A stretch of 64,000 nucleotides of DNA from CAVVYV01 sp963752585 (GTDB taxonomy: Bacteria > Actinomycetota > Thermoleophilia > Solirubrobacterales > 70-9), in assembly GCA_963752585.1 (NCBI GenBank), contig CAVVYV010000004.1:62001-126000 (forward strand). The letters run 5' to 3'. The notes beneath the pieces are model-generated. The model was not told the origin of the DNA and ran no database searches. It saw only the letters and a program-made list of their open reading frames with translations. Below are positions 40,356-51,106 of the stretch, one piece after another (within the stretch, counting starts at the first letter, position 1; each line of letters begins with the position of its first letter). A program made the position numbers and the translations under genes.

Positions 40356-41375
40356 GTGAACTTCGACCTCGACGACGAGCAGCGCGAGATCCAGAGCACC
40401 GCGAAGGAGTTCCTCGCCGACCGGTTCAAGCCGGAGAAGGTCCGCGAGCTCGCCGAGGCCCGCGGCTACGACGACGCCCTCTGGAAGCAGATCTCGGAGC
40501 TCGGCTGGCCGGGGATCGCGATCGCCGAGGACGACGGCGGCCAGGGCCTCGGGATGGTCGAGCTCGCCGTCCTCCTCGAGCAGAGCGGCTACGCCTGCGC
40601 ACCGTCGCCGCTGCTCGGTAGCGCCGGCGCCGCCCTGGTGATCTCCGAGGCGGGCTCCGACGAACAGCGAGCCGAGTGGCTGCCGAAGCTCGCCTCCGGC
40701 GAGGCGACCGGCTCCTTCGGCGCCGTCTCTCCTGACGGGGAGAGCACCCTCTTCTGCGACCTCCCGACCGCCGACGTCGTCGTCGCCTTCGACGGCGAGG
40801 GGGCGCTGCTGGCGCCGGCGTCCGAGGTCGACGCAGACACGGTCGAGGCGATCGACGCGACCCGCTCCTACGGCCTCGCCGCCGAGGCGGTCGGCGAGCG
40901 GCTCCCGGGGGACGTCGACGCGGGCCGAGACCGGCTCGCGGTTGCGATCGCCGCCGAGCTCACCGGGATCGCCCAGCGGACGCTGGAGATGGCGGTGGAC
41001 TACGCCCGCGAGCGCGAGCAGTTCGCCCGCCCGATCGGGGCCTACCAGGCGGTCGGCCACCGCTGCGCGGCGATGCTGCTGGCGACCGAGGAGTCGCGCT
41101 CGCTCACCTACTACGCCGCCTGGGCCGCCGACGCCGAGCCCGAGTCGCTGCCGCTGGCCGCGGCGATGGCGGCCGCTCGCGCCGGCGACGCGGGCTGGGA
41201 GGTGCCCGCCTCCGCTCTCCAGGTGCTCGGCGGGATCGGCTTCACCTGGGAGCACGACCTCCAGTTCTGGCTCAAGCGCGGCCGGGTCGCCGGGCGGATG
41301 CTGGGCACCCCGCGCGACCACCGCGAGCGGGTAGCCAGGTTTTCGATCGGCGGGCGGGAGCCGGCCGCCGTTTAG
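40356..41375 (+). CDS. Acyl-CoA dehydrogenase, second of a pair
   Basis: 339 aa. NFDLDDEQREIQSTAKEFLA start, AIAEDDGGQGLGMVELAVLL, central DYAREREQFARPIGAYQAVG and C-terminal SALQVLGGIGFTWEHDLQFW. Lacks a clear SEPxxGSD block, as expected for the non-catalytic or half-active partner in heteromeric FadE pairs. GTG 40356, five bases after the first gene; certainly one operon. Intact. Confidence 0.88.
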   Translation: MNFDLDDEQREIQSTAKEFLADRFKPEKVRELAEARGYDDALWKQISELGWPGIAIAEDDGGQGLGMVELAVLLEQSGYACAPSPLLGSAGAALVISEAGSDEQRAEWLPKLASGEATGSFGAVSPDGESTLFCDLPTADVVVAFDGEGALLAPASEVDADTVEAIDATRSYGLAAEAVGERLPGDVDAGRDRLAVAIAAELTGIAQRTLEMAVDYAREREQFARPIGAYQAVGHRCAAMLLATEESRSLTYYAAWAADAEPESLPLAAAMAAARAGDAGWEVPASALQVLGGIGFTWEHDLQFWLKRGRVAGRMLGTPRDHRERVARFSIGGREPAAV

Positions 41376-41450
41376 TCCACCTCAGGCCCTCCCTCCCCTC
41401 AAGCGCTGGTTCCGAGCGCCGATACGGTGCAGACGGGAGAATGCTGGCTG

Positions 41451-42540
41451 ATGTCGGATAAGCGCAGGCGCCGAATCTGCACTGTCGCCCTGGCGGCGAC
41501 GCTACTGCTGACCCCGGCGGCGTCGGAGGCCGCGCCCGCGGTCCTCGAAGCCGGCGACTCGGGACGGACCGCCGCCCAGGTCCGCCAGTACTGGACCCCG
41601 AAGCGAATGGAGAACGCGAAGCCGGTCAAGCTGCTCGACGCCGGCGCTCCACCGATTCCGGCCGCCGACGACGGAAGCGGAGGCCCCACCCCCCGGGTGG
41701 GCCTCGTCGGCTACACCAGCGGCGAGCTCACCGACACCGTCAACTTCCCGAACCGGGTCCACGGCAAGGTCTTCTTCAGCCGCCGGGTCTGGCAACTTCG
41801 TCTGCTCCGGCACCTCGGTCCTCGCGGCCAACGACAGCACTGTGATCACCGCCGGGCACTGCGTTCACTACCAAGGCACGTGGTCCACCAACTTCGCCTT
41901 CGTCCCCGGCTACCGGAACGGGAACCGGCCCTACGGCATCTGGGCGGCCCCTAACGCGGCCCTGGCGGCCCCGTCGCAGTGGGTCTCCTCGGGGGACACT
42001 GGCTTCTCGTACGACGTCGGCGCCGCCGTCGTCGCCGAGAACGGCAGCGGTCAGGCGCTCGAGGAGGTGGTCGGCGGTCGGGGCATCCTCTTCAACCAGC
42101 CGGTCTCCGGTGCGGTCCGCTCGCGCGGGTACCCCGCCCAGTCGCCCTTCGACGGGGAGAAGCTCCGGTACTGCGACTCGAACCTCGGGTACCGCGATCC
42201 ATTCACCAGCAATCCACAGACGATGGGGATCGGCTGCGACATGAACGGTGGCTCCAGCGGCGGCGGCTGGGTGATCGACGACAGCGGGAATGGGGCGGTG
42301 ATCTCGGTCAACAGCTACACACGGTCGGACACGCCCGAGATGATGTACGGCCCCTACTTCGGCAGCGCCGCCGCTGCCCTCTATGACTACGTTGATGGCG
42401 ACGCTTCCGGCGGCTCGCCCACCCCCGCGGCGGGTGGGATCCCGACGGCCGGGTTCCCGACGGCGGTCACCGTGCCGAAGAAGTGCAAGAAGCAGAAGAA
42501 GCACCGCGGCAAGCGAAAGCGCTGCCGGGCCGCTCGCTGA
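41451..42540 (+). CDS. Secreted trypsin-like serine protease with basic Cys-containing tail
   Basis: About 362 aa. Signal peptide ICTVALAATLLLTPAASEA. Catalytic triad candidates: His in VITAGHCVHYQG, Asp in FSYDVGAAVVAE and Ser in CDMNGGSSGGGWVIDDS. An extra base near 41791 breaks SGNFVCSGTSVLAANDSTV. After a Gly/Pro spacer (TPAAGGIPTAGFPTAVTVP) the protein ends with a tail very rich in Lys/Arg and two Cys (VPKKCKKQKKHRGKRKRC). ATG 41451 preferred. Extracellular protein turnover is likely. Confidence 0.85.
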
Positions 42541-42573
42541 ACCCCTCCCGTCGCCTGGCAGGGGGCGGCGCGG

Positions 42574-43506
42574 CTAGCGGGCGAGCTCGGCGATCAGGTC
42601 GACCCCGTCGAGGTCGCCGTGGGGCAGGTACTGGAGCATCACCCGCTCCACCCCGGCGTCCTCGAGCTCCGCGAGCCGCTCCTCGACCGCGGGGACGGTG
42701 CCGACAAGCCAGTGATCCGGCAGCCCGCGGATATATGCCTCAGGATCGGTCGCGTCCTCGCCCCGGATCTCGGCTACCGCGTGCGCCCGCTCGAACAGGT
42801 CGACCTGGTCGCTGCCGGGCACGCATCCGGTCATCAGCGAGATCACCGGTGCTGAGCGGCCGGCCGCCCCCCACGCCTCCCGGATCCGAGGCACCGCCGC
42901 GCGGCACTCCTCGCTGCTCGCCATCACCAGGTTGTATTCGTCGGCCCAGCGCGAGGCGAGCGCCAGGCTTCGTGGCCGCGCCCGGCCGCCGACGATCAGG
43001 TTGGGCGGAGCGAGCGGCTTCGGCAGGGCGTCGAGGCCGCTGAAGCGGTAGTGCTCGCCGTCGAAGTCGAGCGGCCCCTTCTCCCACTGCCGGCGAACGA
43101 TCTCGATCTGCTCCTCGAGCATCCGGAAGCGCTCGCCCGTGGGCGGGAACGGGAAGCCGTAGCTCGCGTGCTCGGCCTCGAGCCATCCCGCGCCCAGTCC
43201 CAGCTCGACCCGCCCACCGCCGGCGATGTGGTCGGCGGTGACCACGTTCTTCGCCAGCACCGACGGATGCCGGAAGGTGACCGGCGAGACCAGGGTGCCC
43301 AGGCGCAGGGTCGAGGTGAGCGCGGCGAGGGCCGAGATCGTCGCCCAGGCGTCGAGCGACCCGCGCTCCGCCCGCCCCATCACCGAGAGGTAGTGGTCGG
43401 AGCGAAAGAGCGCCTCGACCTCACTCCCCTCGCACGCCTTCGCCAGGGCGAGCCAGTCGTCCCAGCTGACCGACTCCTGCCCCTCGATCATCAGGCAGAC
43501 GCGCAT
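42574..43506 (-). CDS. LLM-class (probably F420-dependent) oxidoreductase
   Basis: 310 aa, luciferase-like TIM barrel: FRSDHYLSVMGRAERGSLD, LRLGTLVSPVTFRHPSVLAK, GGGRVELGLGAGWLEAEHAS and PPNLIVGGRARPRSLALAS. Such enzymes transfer hydride from F420H2 (or FMNH2) to varied substrates. ATG 43506 shares one base with the stop of the preceding gene (TGATG), so it is the last gene of the citrate synthase operon. Substrate unknown. Intact. Confidence 0.88.
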   Translation of the reverse strand: MRVCLMIEGQESVSWDDWLALAKACEGSEVEALFRSDHYLSVMGRAERGSLDAWATISALAALTSTLRLGTLVSPVTFRHPSVLAKNVVTADHIAGGGRVELGLGAGWLEAEHASYGFPFPPTGERFRMLEEQIEIVRRQWEKGPLDFDGEHYRFSGLDALPKPLAPPNLIVGGRARPRSLALASRWADEYNLVMASSEECRAAVPRIREAWGAAGRSAPVISLMTGCVPGSDQVDLFERAHAVAEIRGEDATDPEAYIRGLPDHWLVGTVPAVEERLAELEDAGVERVMLQYLPHGDLDGVDLIAELAR

Positions 43507-43805
43507 CAGTCCGGCAGGATCTCGGCGTCGGAGACGACCTCGGTCTTCGCGCCGCGGCGGAAGTGGACGTCGACCGTCTCGTGCTTTCCGTAACTGCCGA
43601 AGAGACCAAGCGTCATCGCCAGCCAGCGGCCGCTGCTCACCCGCTCCTTCATCAGCGCTCGCGAGAAGACGATCTCGCGCCCGTGGACCTTGTAGTCGCC
43701 CCCCTCGGCTTGCTCCAGGCCGTTGACGAAGACCTGGATCGGCCGCTCCGCCCCGGTCGGCAGCCGCACCCGCCGGCCGACCTCGACGCTTCCCTTCTCA
43801 GCCAT
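43506..43805 (-). CDS. Conserved-looking hypothetical protein, 99 aa
   Basis: I do not recognise a family. MAEKGSVEVGRRVRLPTGAE start; beta-rich pattern with PIQVFVNGLEQAEGGDYKVH, IVFSRALMKERVSSGRW, LGLFGSYGKHETVDVHFRRG. No signal peptide or membrane segment. It overlaps the upstream unknown gene by 8 bases and the LLM gene by one, so it is coupled to citrate synthase expression. A small cytosolic domain; the VNG..Y..HG pattern resembles tail-fibre-like or receptor-binding small beta domains only superficially. Confidence 0.65.
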   Translation of the reverse strand: MAEKGSVEVGRRVRLPTGAERPIQVFVNGLEQAEGGDYKVHGREIVFSRALMKERVSSGRWLAMTLGLFGSYGKHETVDVHFRRGAKTEVVSDAEILPD

Positions 43806-44139
43806 CGAGTTCCTCCCGGAGGCGGGCGAAGGCGTCGTCGAGGGAGGTGGCTCCGAGCGGCTGCTTTCGAATCGCCCCCCGGTAGGTGACCACGGAGCCG
43901 TCGCCCATCACGTCGAGCCCTCCCTCGGGGGAGCGGATCAGCCCCGGTCCGGAGATCTCGATCCGGGCGTGGACCCGCTGGTCGGGCGCGTAGTCGCGGA
44001 AGGCGCTGATCTCGGGCAATCCGCCCTCGCGGCGGACGGAATCGACCCGCTCCCGCGCCTCGTCCAGTGCCTCAGCCAGCGTTTCGAACTTCTCCCGCTT
44101 GACCCGCGACCCGTGGCGGACGGTGACCTTCCAGGTCAC
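43798..44139 (-). CDS. Hypothetical protein, 113 aa, coupled to citrate synthase
   Basis: Family not recognised. The GTG 44139 start overlaps the citrate synthase stop as GTGA. VTWKVTVRHGSRVKREKFET then a charged helix LAEALDEARERVDSVRREGG, then a strand-rich part (VHARIEISGPGLIRSPEGGL, DVMGDGSVVTYRGAIRKQPL) and a final helix DDAFARLREELDG. Soluble. The frame is open upstream inside gltA but without homology, so the short form is preferred. Confidence 0.65.
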   Translation of the reverse strand: MTWKVTVRHGSRVKREKFETLAEALDEARERVDSVRREGGLPEISAFRDYAPDQRVHARIEISGPGLIRSPEGGLDVMGDGSVVTYRGAIRKQPLGATSLDDAFARLREELDG

Positions 44140-45546
44140 GCTCCCCGGCGGGGCCGCTTCGGGCGGCGGGCCGGCGGGCCGGTGATCTTCTCCGGGCCCT
44201 CGCGCTTCTCGGCCGGGGTGTAGTCGAGGTCCCGCGGTCCGGTGTAGATCTGCCGCGGTCGGGCGATCTTCAGCTCCGGATCCTCGTTCTGCTCCATCCA
44301 CTGGGCGAGCCAGCCGGACGTCCGCGGGATCGCGAAGATCACCGTGAACATGTCGGTCGGGATCCCCATCGCCTCGTAGATCAGCCCCGAGTAGAAGTCC
44401 ACGTTCGGGTAGAGCTTGCGCGAGGTGAAGAACTCGTCGTCGAGCGCCCGCTTCTCGAGCTCGGTGGCGATGTCGAGCAGGGGGTTGTCGCCGGTCACCT
44501 CGAGCACCTCATCGACGTGCTTCTTGATGATCCGCGCCCGCGGGTCGTAGTTCTTATAGACCCGATGGCCGAAGCCCATCAGCCGCTCCTCGCGGTTCTT
44601 CACTCCCTCGAGGAAATCGGGGATGTCCTCGATGGTCTCGATCCGCCGCAGCATTCGCAGCACCGCCTCGTTGGCGCCACCATGGAGCGGGCCGTATAGG
44701 GCGGCGACGCCGGCGGCCACCGCCGAGTACGGGTCGACGCCGGAGGAGCCAACCGCACGGACCGCGTTGGTCGAGCAGTTCTGCTCGTGGTCGGCGTGGA
44801 GGATGAAGAGGACGTCGAGCGCCTTCGCCAGCCGGGGGTCCGGCTCGAAGCTGCTCTCCATCTTGAACAGCATCGAGAGGAAGTTCTCCGAGTAGCTGAG
44901 CTCATTGTCCGGATAGACGTAGGGGAGGCCCATGCTGTGCCGGTAGGCGAAGGCGGCGAGCGTCGGCACCTTGGCGATCAGCCTGATCGCCGCCATGTAG
45001 CGCTCCTCCTCGTCGTCGATGCGCTTGGCGTCCGGGTAGAAGGTCGAGAGCGCGCCGACGTTGGCGAGCAGCATTCCCATCGGGTGGGCGTCGTGGCGGA
45101 AGCCCTCGTTGAACTTCTTGATGTCCTCGTGGGCGAAGGTGTGGTGGGTGACGTCGTAGATCCAGCGGTCAAGCTGGGGCTGGGTGGGGAGCTCGCCGAA
45201 GATCAGGAGATAGGCGACCTCGAGGTAGGTCGAGTGCTCGCAGAGCTGCTCGATCGGGATCCCGCGGTGCTCGAGGATCCCCGCCTCGCCGTCGATGAAG
45301 GTGATCGCGGAGCGGCAGGAGGCGGTGTTGGTGAACGCCGGGTCGTAGCCCATCAGGCCGAAGTCGTCGTCGGAGACCTTGATCTGGCGCAGATCCATCG
45401 TCCGGATGGTCCCGTCGTTGATCTCCAGCTCGTAGCTCTGGCCGGTGCGGTTGTCGGTGACGCTGAGGGTGTCGCCGCCGCCTCCGGCGCCGTCGCTCGC
45501 GGCGCTCGACTGCTGCTTCGTCTGGTCGGACTGTGCTCGTGGCCAT
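44136..45546 (-). CDS. gltA: Citrate synthase
   Basis: About 470 aa, type I/II citrate synthase (oxaloacetate + acetyl-CoA to citrate). LSVTDNRTGQSYELEINDG, DPAFTNTASCRSAITFIDG, HADHEQNCSTNAVRAVGSSG, ALYGPLHGGANEAVL and active-site GFGHRVYKNYDPRA are all present. ATG 45546 gives the N-terminus, but an extra base near 45526 separates MATST from SDQTKQQSSAASDGAGGGGD. An internal ATG at 45398 would drop the conserved first strand. GGAGGGC lies six bases before ATG 45546. This is the only clear frame break I found right of 42 kb. Confidence 0.95.
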
Positions 45547-45631
45547 CGGGCCCTCCTCGATCGCCTTGCCCTCGCAGTATCTCACGGTGGGTTCGGCGGC
45601 CACCTGTGGCCGGATCTGACCCTGGTTGGAC

Positions 45632-46162
45632 CTAAGTCGACGCCTCGAGCGCGGCGATCAGCGAGGCGGCGTCGAACGAGCCCGCGTGCAGCCGACCGGC
45701 GACGAAGAAGCCGGGGGTCCCGGTGACGCCGCTGGCGAGGCCGCTGTCGAGGTCACGCTGCACCCGGGGGGCATGCGCCGAGGAGTCGAGCTCGGCCGCA
45801 AACCGCTGGGCGTCGAGACCGAGCTCGGCGGCGTAGGAGATCAGGTCACCCTGGGCGAAGGCGCCGCGAGCCTCGTAGAGGGTGTCGTGCATCGGCCAGA
45901 AGGCACCCTGGGCGGCGGCCGCCTCGGAGGCCTCGGCGGCTCGCTGGGCGTCGGGGTGGACCTCGCGGAGCGGGAAGTGCCTGAACGCGAACAGCAGCCG
46001 GCCGGCGAGCTGGTCGCGGATCCGCTTCACGATCGGGTAGGCAGCGGTGCAGTACGGGCACTGGAAGTCCCCGTACATGACCAGCTCCAGCTCGGCTCCA
46101 TTCGGGCCGTCGCAGTGGTCCTCGGCTGAGAGGGGCGGGGTGAGCTCGCTCAAGGGTGGCAA
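45632..46162 (-). CDS. DsbA-family thioredoxin-fold protein
   Basis: 176 aa. YGDFQCPYCTAAYPIVKRI contains the redox motif CPYC; FAFRHFPLREVHPDAQRAAE and cis-Pro segment GVTGTPGFFVAGRLHAG complete the DsbA/FrnE-like fold. No signal peptide is visible, so it may be cytosolic or the start may lie further upstream. The start used is TTG 46162, which overlaps the divergent antiporter region; an internal TTG (LSELTPP) is an alternative. Role: thiol-disulfide exchange, partner unknown. Confidence 0.85.
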   Translation of the reverse strand: MPPLSELTPPLSAEDHCDGPNGAELELVMYGDFQCPYCTAAYPIVKRIRDQLAGRLLFAFRHFPLREVHPDAQRAAEASEAAAAQGAFWPMHDTLYEARGAFAQGDLISYAAELGLDAQRFAAELDSSAHAPRVQRDLDSGLASGVTGTPGFFVAGRLHAGSFDAASLIAALEAST

Positions 46163-46182
46163 TCGTAGACTCGCGCGAACCT

Positions 46183-47758
46183 GTGAACGACATCGAGCTC
46201 CTGATCGCCCTGGTCGCCGCCGCCGCGATCCTGGTCCGGATCGCCGACGCGATCGCGATTCCCTATCCGATCGTGCTCGTTCTCGGCGGGCTCGGAATCG
46301 GGCTGATCCCGGCCCACACCGAGATCACGGTCGATCCAGAGGTCTTCTTCCTCGTCTTCCTGCCGCCGCTGCTTCAGTCCGCCGGGTACTACTCCTCCGC
46401 CCAGGAGCTGCGCGCCGAGCTCTGGCCGCTCGCCGGGCTGGTGCTCGGCCTCTCGCTGACGACGATGGTCGGGGTCGCGTTCGTCGCCGAGGCCATGATC
46501 CCGGAGTTGAGCTTGGGCGAGGCCTTGGTCCTCGGCGCGATCCTCGCCCCCACCGACCCGGTGGCGGCGATCACGACCTTCAGCCGGGTGGGCGTGTCGG
46601 ACAGGGTCGCGCTGCTGGTCGAGGGAGAGAGCATGCTCAACGATGCGGTTGGCCTGACCGCCTACAGGGTGGCGCTGGCGGCGGTGGTCTCGGGCACGTT
46701 CGCCGTCGCCGACGCCGGACTCGACCTGGCGGTCGCGGTGGTCGGGGGAATTGCGATCGGGCTCGCGGCCGCGGCCGGGACGGCCTACGCGATCCAGCGT
46801 GTTGACGACGCCCCGCTCGCGATTCTGCTCAGCGTGCTCGCGGCCTACTTCTCCTTCGCCGTGGCGGAGGAGGTCGAGGCGTCCGGCGTGCTTGCGGTTG
46901 TCGCCGCCGGCCTCTACCTAGGGTGGCGCAGCCACGAGATCTTCGACGCCGACCTCAGATTGCAGGCCCAGGGCTTCTGGCAGGTCCTCGTCTTCGCCCT
47001 GAACGCGATCCTCTTCATCCTCCTCGGCCTCCAGTTCCCGGACATCCTCGAGCGAATCGGCGACCAGCTCACCACCGGCGAGATCGTCGGCTACGGCCTG
47101 CTCGTCTCGGCCGTCGTGATCGCGATTCGGATCGCCTGGCAGTTCCTGCCGCTCTCGCTCTCCCGCATCGTTCCCGCCGCGGGAAGCGCCGATCCCGGCG
47201 ACGACTGGCGGGAGCGTCTCCTGATCGGCTGGTGCGGGATGCGGGGCGCGGTCTCTCTCGCCGCCGCCCTGGCGCTGCCCCTCTCGCTCGACTCAGGCGC
47301 CCCGCTCGGCGAACGCGACCTGATCATCTACCTGACCGTCGCCGTGATCATCTGCACTCTGGTGCTCCAGGGCCTCACCCTGCCGGCGCTCGTTCGTCGC
47401 CTCGGACTTGGCGCCCGGAAGCCGTGGGCCCCCGACGAGGCGGTGGCGCGGCTCGCAGCCGCTCAGGCTGCCCTCGACCGGCTCGAGGAGCTCGAGGCCA
47501 CCGCCGAGCCGATCCCGGACATCGTGCTCGAGCGTCTCCGCGAGCTGTACCAGGCCCGGTTCGCCCGCTGCGTCGCCTCGCTGACCGGGGAGGGCGCCGA
47601 CGTCCCGATCGAGAACCCGCTGGAGGGCTACCGGCACGTGCGGCAGGACCTGATCTCCCAGGAGCGAGCCGCCCTGGCCGCGCTCCGCCGGGAGGGTCGC
47701 GTGAAGGGGGAGCTCTTTCGCCGGATCCAGCGCGACCTCGACCTCGATGAGGCGCGGC

Positions 47759-47769
<11 letters not shown>
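46183..47769 (+). CDS. Monovalent cation:proton antiporter, CPA1 family (NhaP-like)
   Basis: 528-aa membrane protein with about 12 segments. CPA1 motifs: FLVFLPPLLQSAGYYSS, LGAILAPTDPVAAITTF, LLVEGESMLNDAVGL and IGWCGMRGAVSLAAALALPL. The soluble C-terminal tail (VARLAAAQAALDRLEELEAT, helical) may regulate activity. GTG 46183 preferred over GTG 46156, which overlaps the opposite gene. Exports Na+ or K+ in exchange for protons. It overlaps the convergent PfkB gene by 11 bases. Confidence 0.93.
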
Positions 47770-48697
<928 letters not shown>

Positions 48698-48721
48698 TGG
48701 CCTGCCGAATATCCTTGGCCG

Positions 48722-49669
48722 GTGAAGGCTATTCAGATCGAGGAATTCGGCGGGCCGGAGGTGCTGCGACACGTCGAAATACCCGACCCGGAGCCGTCCG
48801 ATGGTGAGGTGGTGGTGGATGTCGTCCGCGCGGGAATCAACTTCGCCGACACCCACGTCACCAACAACGACTACCTCGCCGAGCAGACCCTGCCGCTGAT
48901 CCCGGGCGGCGAGGTCGCCGGGACCGACCCCGACGGCCGCCGGGTGGCGGCGCTACTGGGAAACGGCGGCTACGCGCAGAAGGTGGCCGTGCCCGAGGCC
49001 TTCCTCGTCCCCCTTCCCGACGAGGTCAGCGACGAGCAGGCGGCCGGATTGATCCTCCAGGGCCTGACCGCGCACGCGCTGCTCCACTACTGCGCCCATA
49101 TCGAGAAGGGGGAGACGGTGGTGATCGAGGCCGCGGGCGGAGGGACCGGCAGCCTCGCGGTCCAGCTCGCCAAGCGAGCCGGGGCGAAGGTGATCGCCCT
49201 CGCCTCCAACGAGGAGAAGCGCGAGCTTTGCGGGCGCCTCGGCGCCGACGCGACCGCCGACTCGCGCGCCGACGACCTCAAGGAGGCGATCCTGGAGGCG
49301 AACGGCGGCGAGCGTGTGGACGTCGTCCTCCACATGAGCGGCACGGGTTTCGAGGCCGAGCTCGGCTCTCTCGGGATGCTCGGCCGGATCGTCGTCTTCG
49401 GCAACGCCGCCCGGGATCCGAACGAGGTTGCGACCAACTACCTGCTGCAGACCTCGAAGTCGGTGATCGGCTTCTGGCTGGTGGCGCTGGTCGCGCGACG
49501 TCAGGATCTGGTCCGGTCGATGATCGCCGAGCTGCTCGCCGCCGCCGGCTCGGGCGAGCTCGAGGTGGTGATCGGGGGCGTCTACCCGCTGAGCGAGGCG
49601 GCACGCGCGCACACGGAGATAAAGGAGCGGCGCACCAGCGGCAAGCTGCTGCTCGACCCATCGGCGTGA
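48722..49669 (+). CDS. NADPH:quinone oxidoreductase / zinc-independent MDR protein
   Basis: 315 aa, QOR-like medium-chain reductase. MKAIQIEEFGGPEVLRHVEI start, GINFADTHVTNNDYL, AGLILQGLTAHALLHYCAHI, nucleotide motif AAGGGTGSLAVQLAKRAGAK and end IKERRTSGKLLLDP. The cysteines and histidines that bind catalytic zinc in ADHs are absent, as in QOR. GTG 48722 start. TGA overlaps the DEAD-box helicase GTG (GTGA), so the two are co-translated. Confidence 0.9.
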   Translation: MKAIQIEEFGGPEVLRHVEIPDPEPSDGEVVVDVVRAGINFADTHVTNNDYLAEQTLPLIPGGEVAGTDPDGRRVAALLGNGGYAQKVAVPEAFLVPLPDEVSDEQAAGLILQGLTAHALLHYCAHIEKGETVVIEAAGGGTGSLAVQLAKRAGAKVIALASNEEKRELCGRLGADATADSRADDLKEAILEANGGERVDVVLHMSGTGFEAELGSLGMLGRIVVFGNAARDPNEVATNYLLQTSKSVIGFWLVALVARRQDLVRSMIAELLAAAGSGELEVVIGGVYPLSEAARAHTEIKERRTSGKLLLDPSA

Positions 49670-51093
49670 GCGAGGAGACAAAGGTCAAGGGCTTCGGCGA
49701 GCTCGGGCTCTCCGAGGAGATCCTCCAGACCCTGGGCGAGCTCGGCTACGAGCAGCCGACCCCGATCCAGGCGCAGGCGATTCCCGAGTTGCTCGCCGGC
49801 CACGACGTGATCGGCCAGGCGCAGACCGGGAGCGGCAAGACCGCCGCCTTCGGGCTGCCGATGCTCGAGTACCTCGACGCCGGCAACGACGAGACCCAGG
49901 CCTTCGTGCTCACCCCCACCCGGGAGCTCTGCATCCAGGTGACCCAGGCGATGCGCGCCTACGCCGAGCATCTCGAGGGGGTCGAGATCGTCGCCGTCTT
50001 CGGCGGCGCGCCGATCCGCGAGCAGCAGGCCCGCCTCCGTCACCCCGCCCAGGTGGTGGTGGCGACCGTGGGCCGGATGATGGACCTGATCTCACGCCAG
50101 TCGCTGGTCCTGACCGCGGCCCGCTACGTGGTCCTCGACGAGGCCGACGAGATGCTCGACCTGGGGTTCATCGAGGACGTCGAGAAGATCCTCCGGCTCT
50201 GCCCGAGCGGCAGGCAGACGGCGCTGTTCTCGGCGACGATGCCGGCGCCGGTCGCACGTCTGGCGGAGCAGTACATGTACGACCCGGTGACGATCCGGGT
50301 CACTCCCCGGAAGCTCACCGTCGACTCGGTCGAGCAGGCCTACGTGATGGTCGAGCCGCGGAAGAAGCTCGACCGCCTGGTCGAGGTGCTGAGGGCGGAG
50401 GAGCCCGAGCAGGCGATCATCTTCTGCCGGACGAAGATCGGGGCGGCGAAGCTCGGCGACCAGCTCTCGGACCGCGGCCTCCGGGTGCGGGCGCTGCACG
50501 GCGATCTCACCCAGGGCCAGCGCGACGGGGTGATGATCGCGTTCAAGGAGCACAAGACGCCGCTGCTGGTCGCCACCGACATCGCCGCTCGCGGCCTCGA
50601 TATCGAGCACGTCACCCACGTGATCAACTACGACCTGCCGAACAACCCGGAGATCTACGTCCACCGGATCGGCCGCACCGGGAGGGTGGGGCGCACCGGG
50701 AGGGCGATCACCTTCGCGACCCAGAAGCAGGCAGCGGACCTGAAGACGATCGAGCGGGTGGTCAAGGCCCCGATCGGCGAGTGGGAGCCGCCCGAGGAGC
50801 GCCTCCAGCACGCCCCGCGGCCCCGCCACCGCGAGGAGCCGGTCGAGGCGCCAGATGGGGTCGTGAAGCTGTTCGTCAACCGGGGCCGCAGCGGCGGGAT
50901 CGCCGAGGAGGACCTCCGCTGGGCGCTGGTCGAGGGAGCGGTGATCCCGGAGGAGTCGATCCACTCGATCCGGGTGCTCGACCGCTTCTCCTTCGTCGAG
51001 CTCGGCGCCGATGAGGCGGGAAGGGCCGTCTCCTACCTCGACGGGACGAAACTGAAGGGCAGGCAGATCAGGATGGAAGTGGCCAGATCTTGA
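49666..51093 (+). CDS. DEAD-box RNA helicase with DbpA-type RNA-binding domain
   Basis: 475 aa. Q motif YEQPTPIQAQAIPEL, Walker A AQTGSGKTAAF, PTRELCIQV, DEAD in VVLDEADEMLDLGF, SAT in FSATMPAPVA and motif VI HRIGRTGRVGRTGR. Then a charged linker and DbpA/CsdA RNA-binding domain VVKLFVNRGRSGGIAEEDLR. It unwinds structured RNA, probably in ribosome assembly or cold adaptation. GTG 49666 overlaps the QOR stop. Intact. Confidence 0.95.
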   Translation: MSEETKVKGFGELGLSEEILQTLGELGYEQPTPIQAQAIPELLAGHDVIGQAQTGSGKTAAFGLPMLEYLDAGNDETQAFVLTPTRELCIQVTQAMRAYAEHLEGVEIVAVFGGAPIREQQARLRHPAQVVVATVGRMMDLISRQSLVLTAARYVVLDEADEMLDLGFIEDVEKILRLCPSGRQTALFSATMPAPVARLAEQYMYDPVTIRVTPRKLTVDSVEQAYVMVEPRKKLDRLVEVLRAEEPEQAIIFCRTKIGAAKLGDQLSDRGLRVRALHGDLTQGQRDGVMIAFKEHKTPLLVATDIAARGLDIEHVTHVINYDLPNNPEIYVHRIGRTGRVGRTGRAITFATQKQAADLKTIERVVKAPIGEWEPPEERLQHAPRPRHREEPVEAPDGVVKLFVNRGRSGGIAEEDLRWALVEGAVIPEESIHSIRVLDRFSFVELGADEAGRAVSYLDGTKLKGRQIRMEVARS

Positions 51094-51106
51094 GACGGCT
51101 TCGCGG

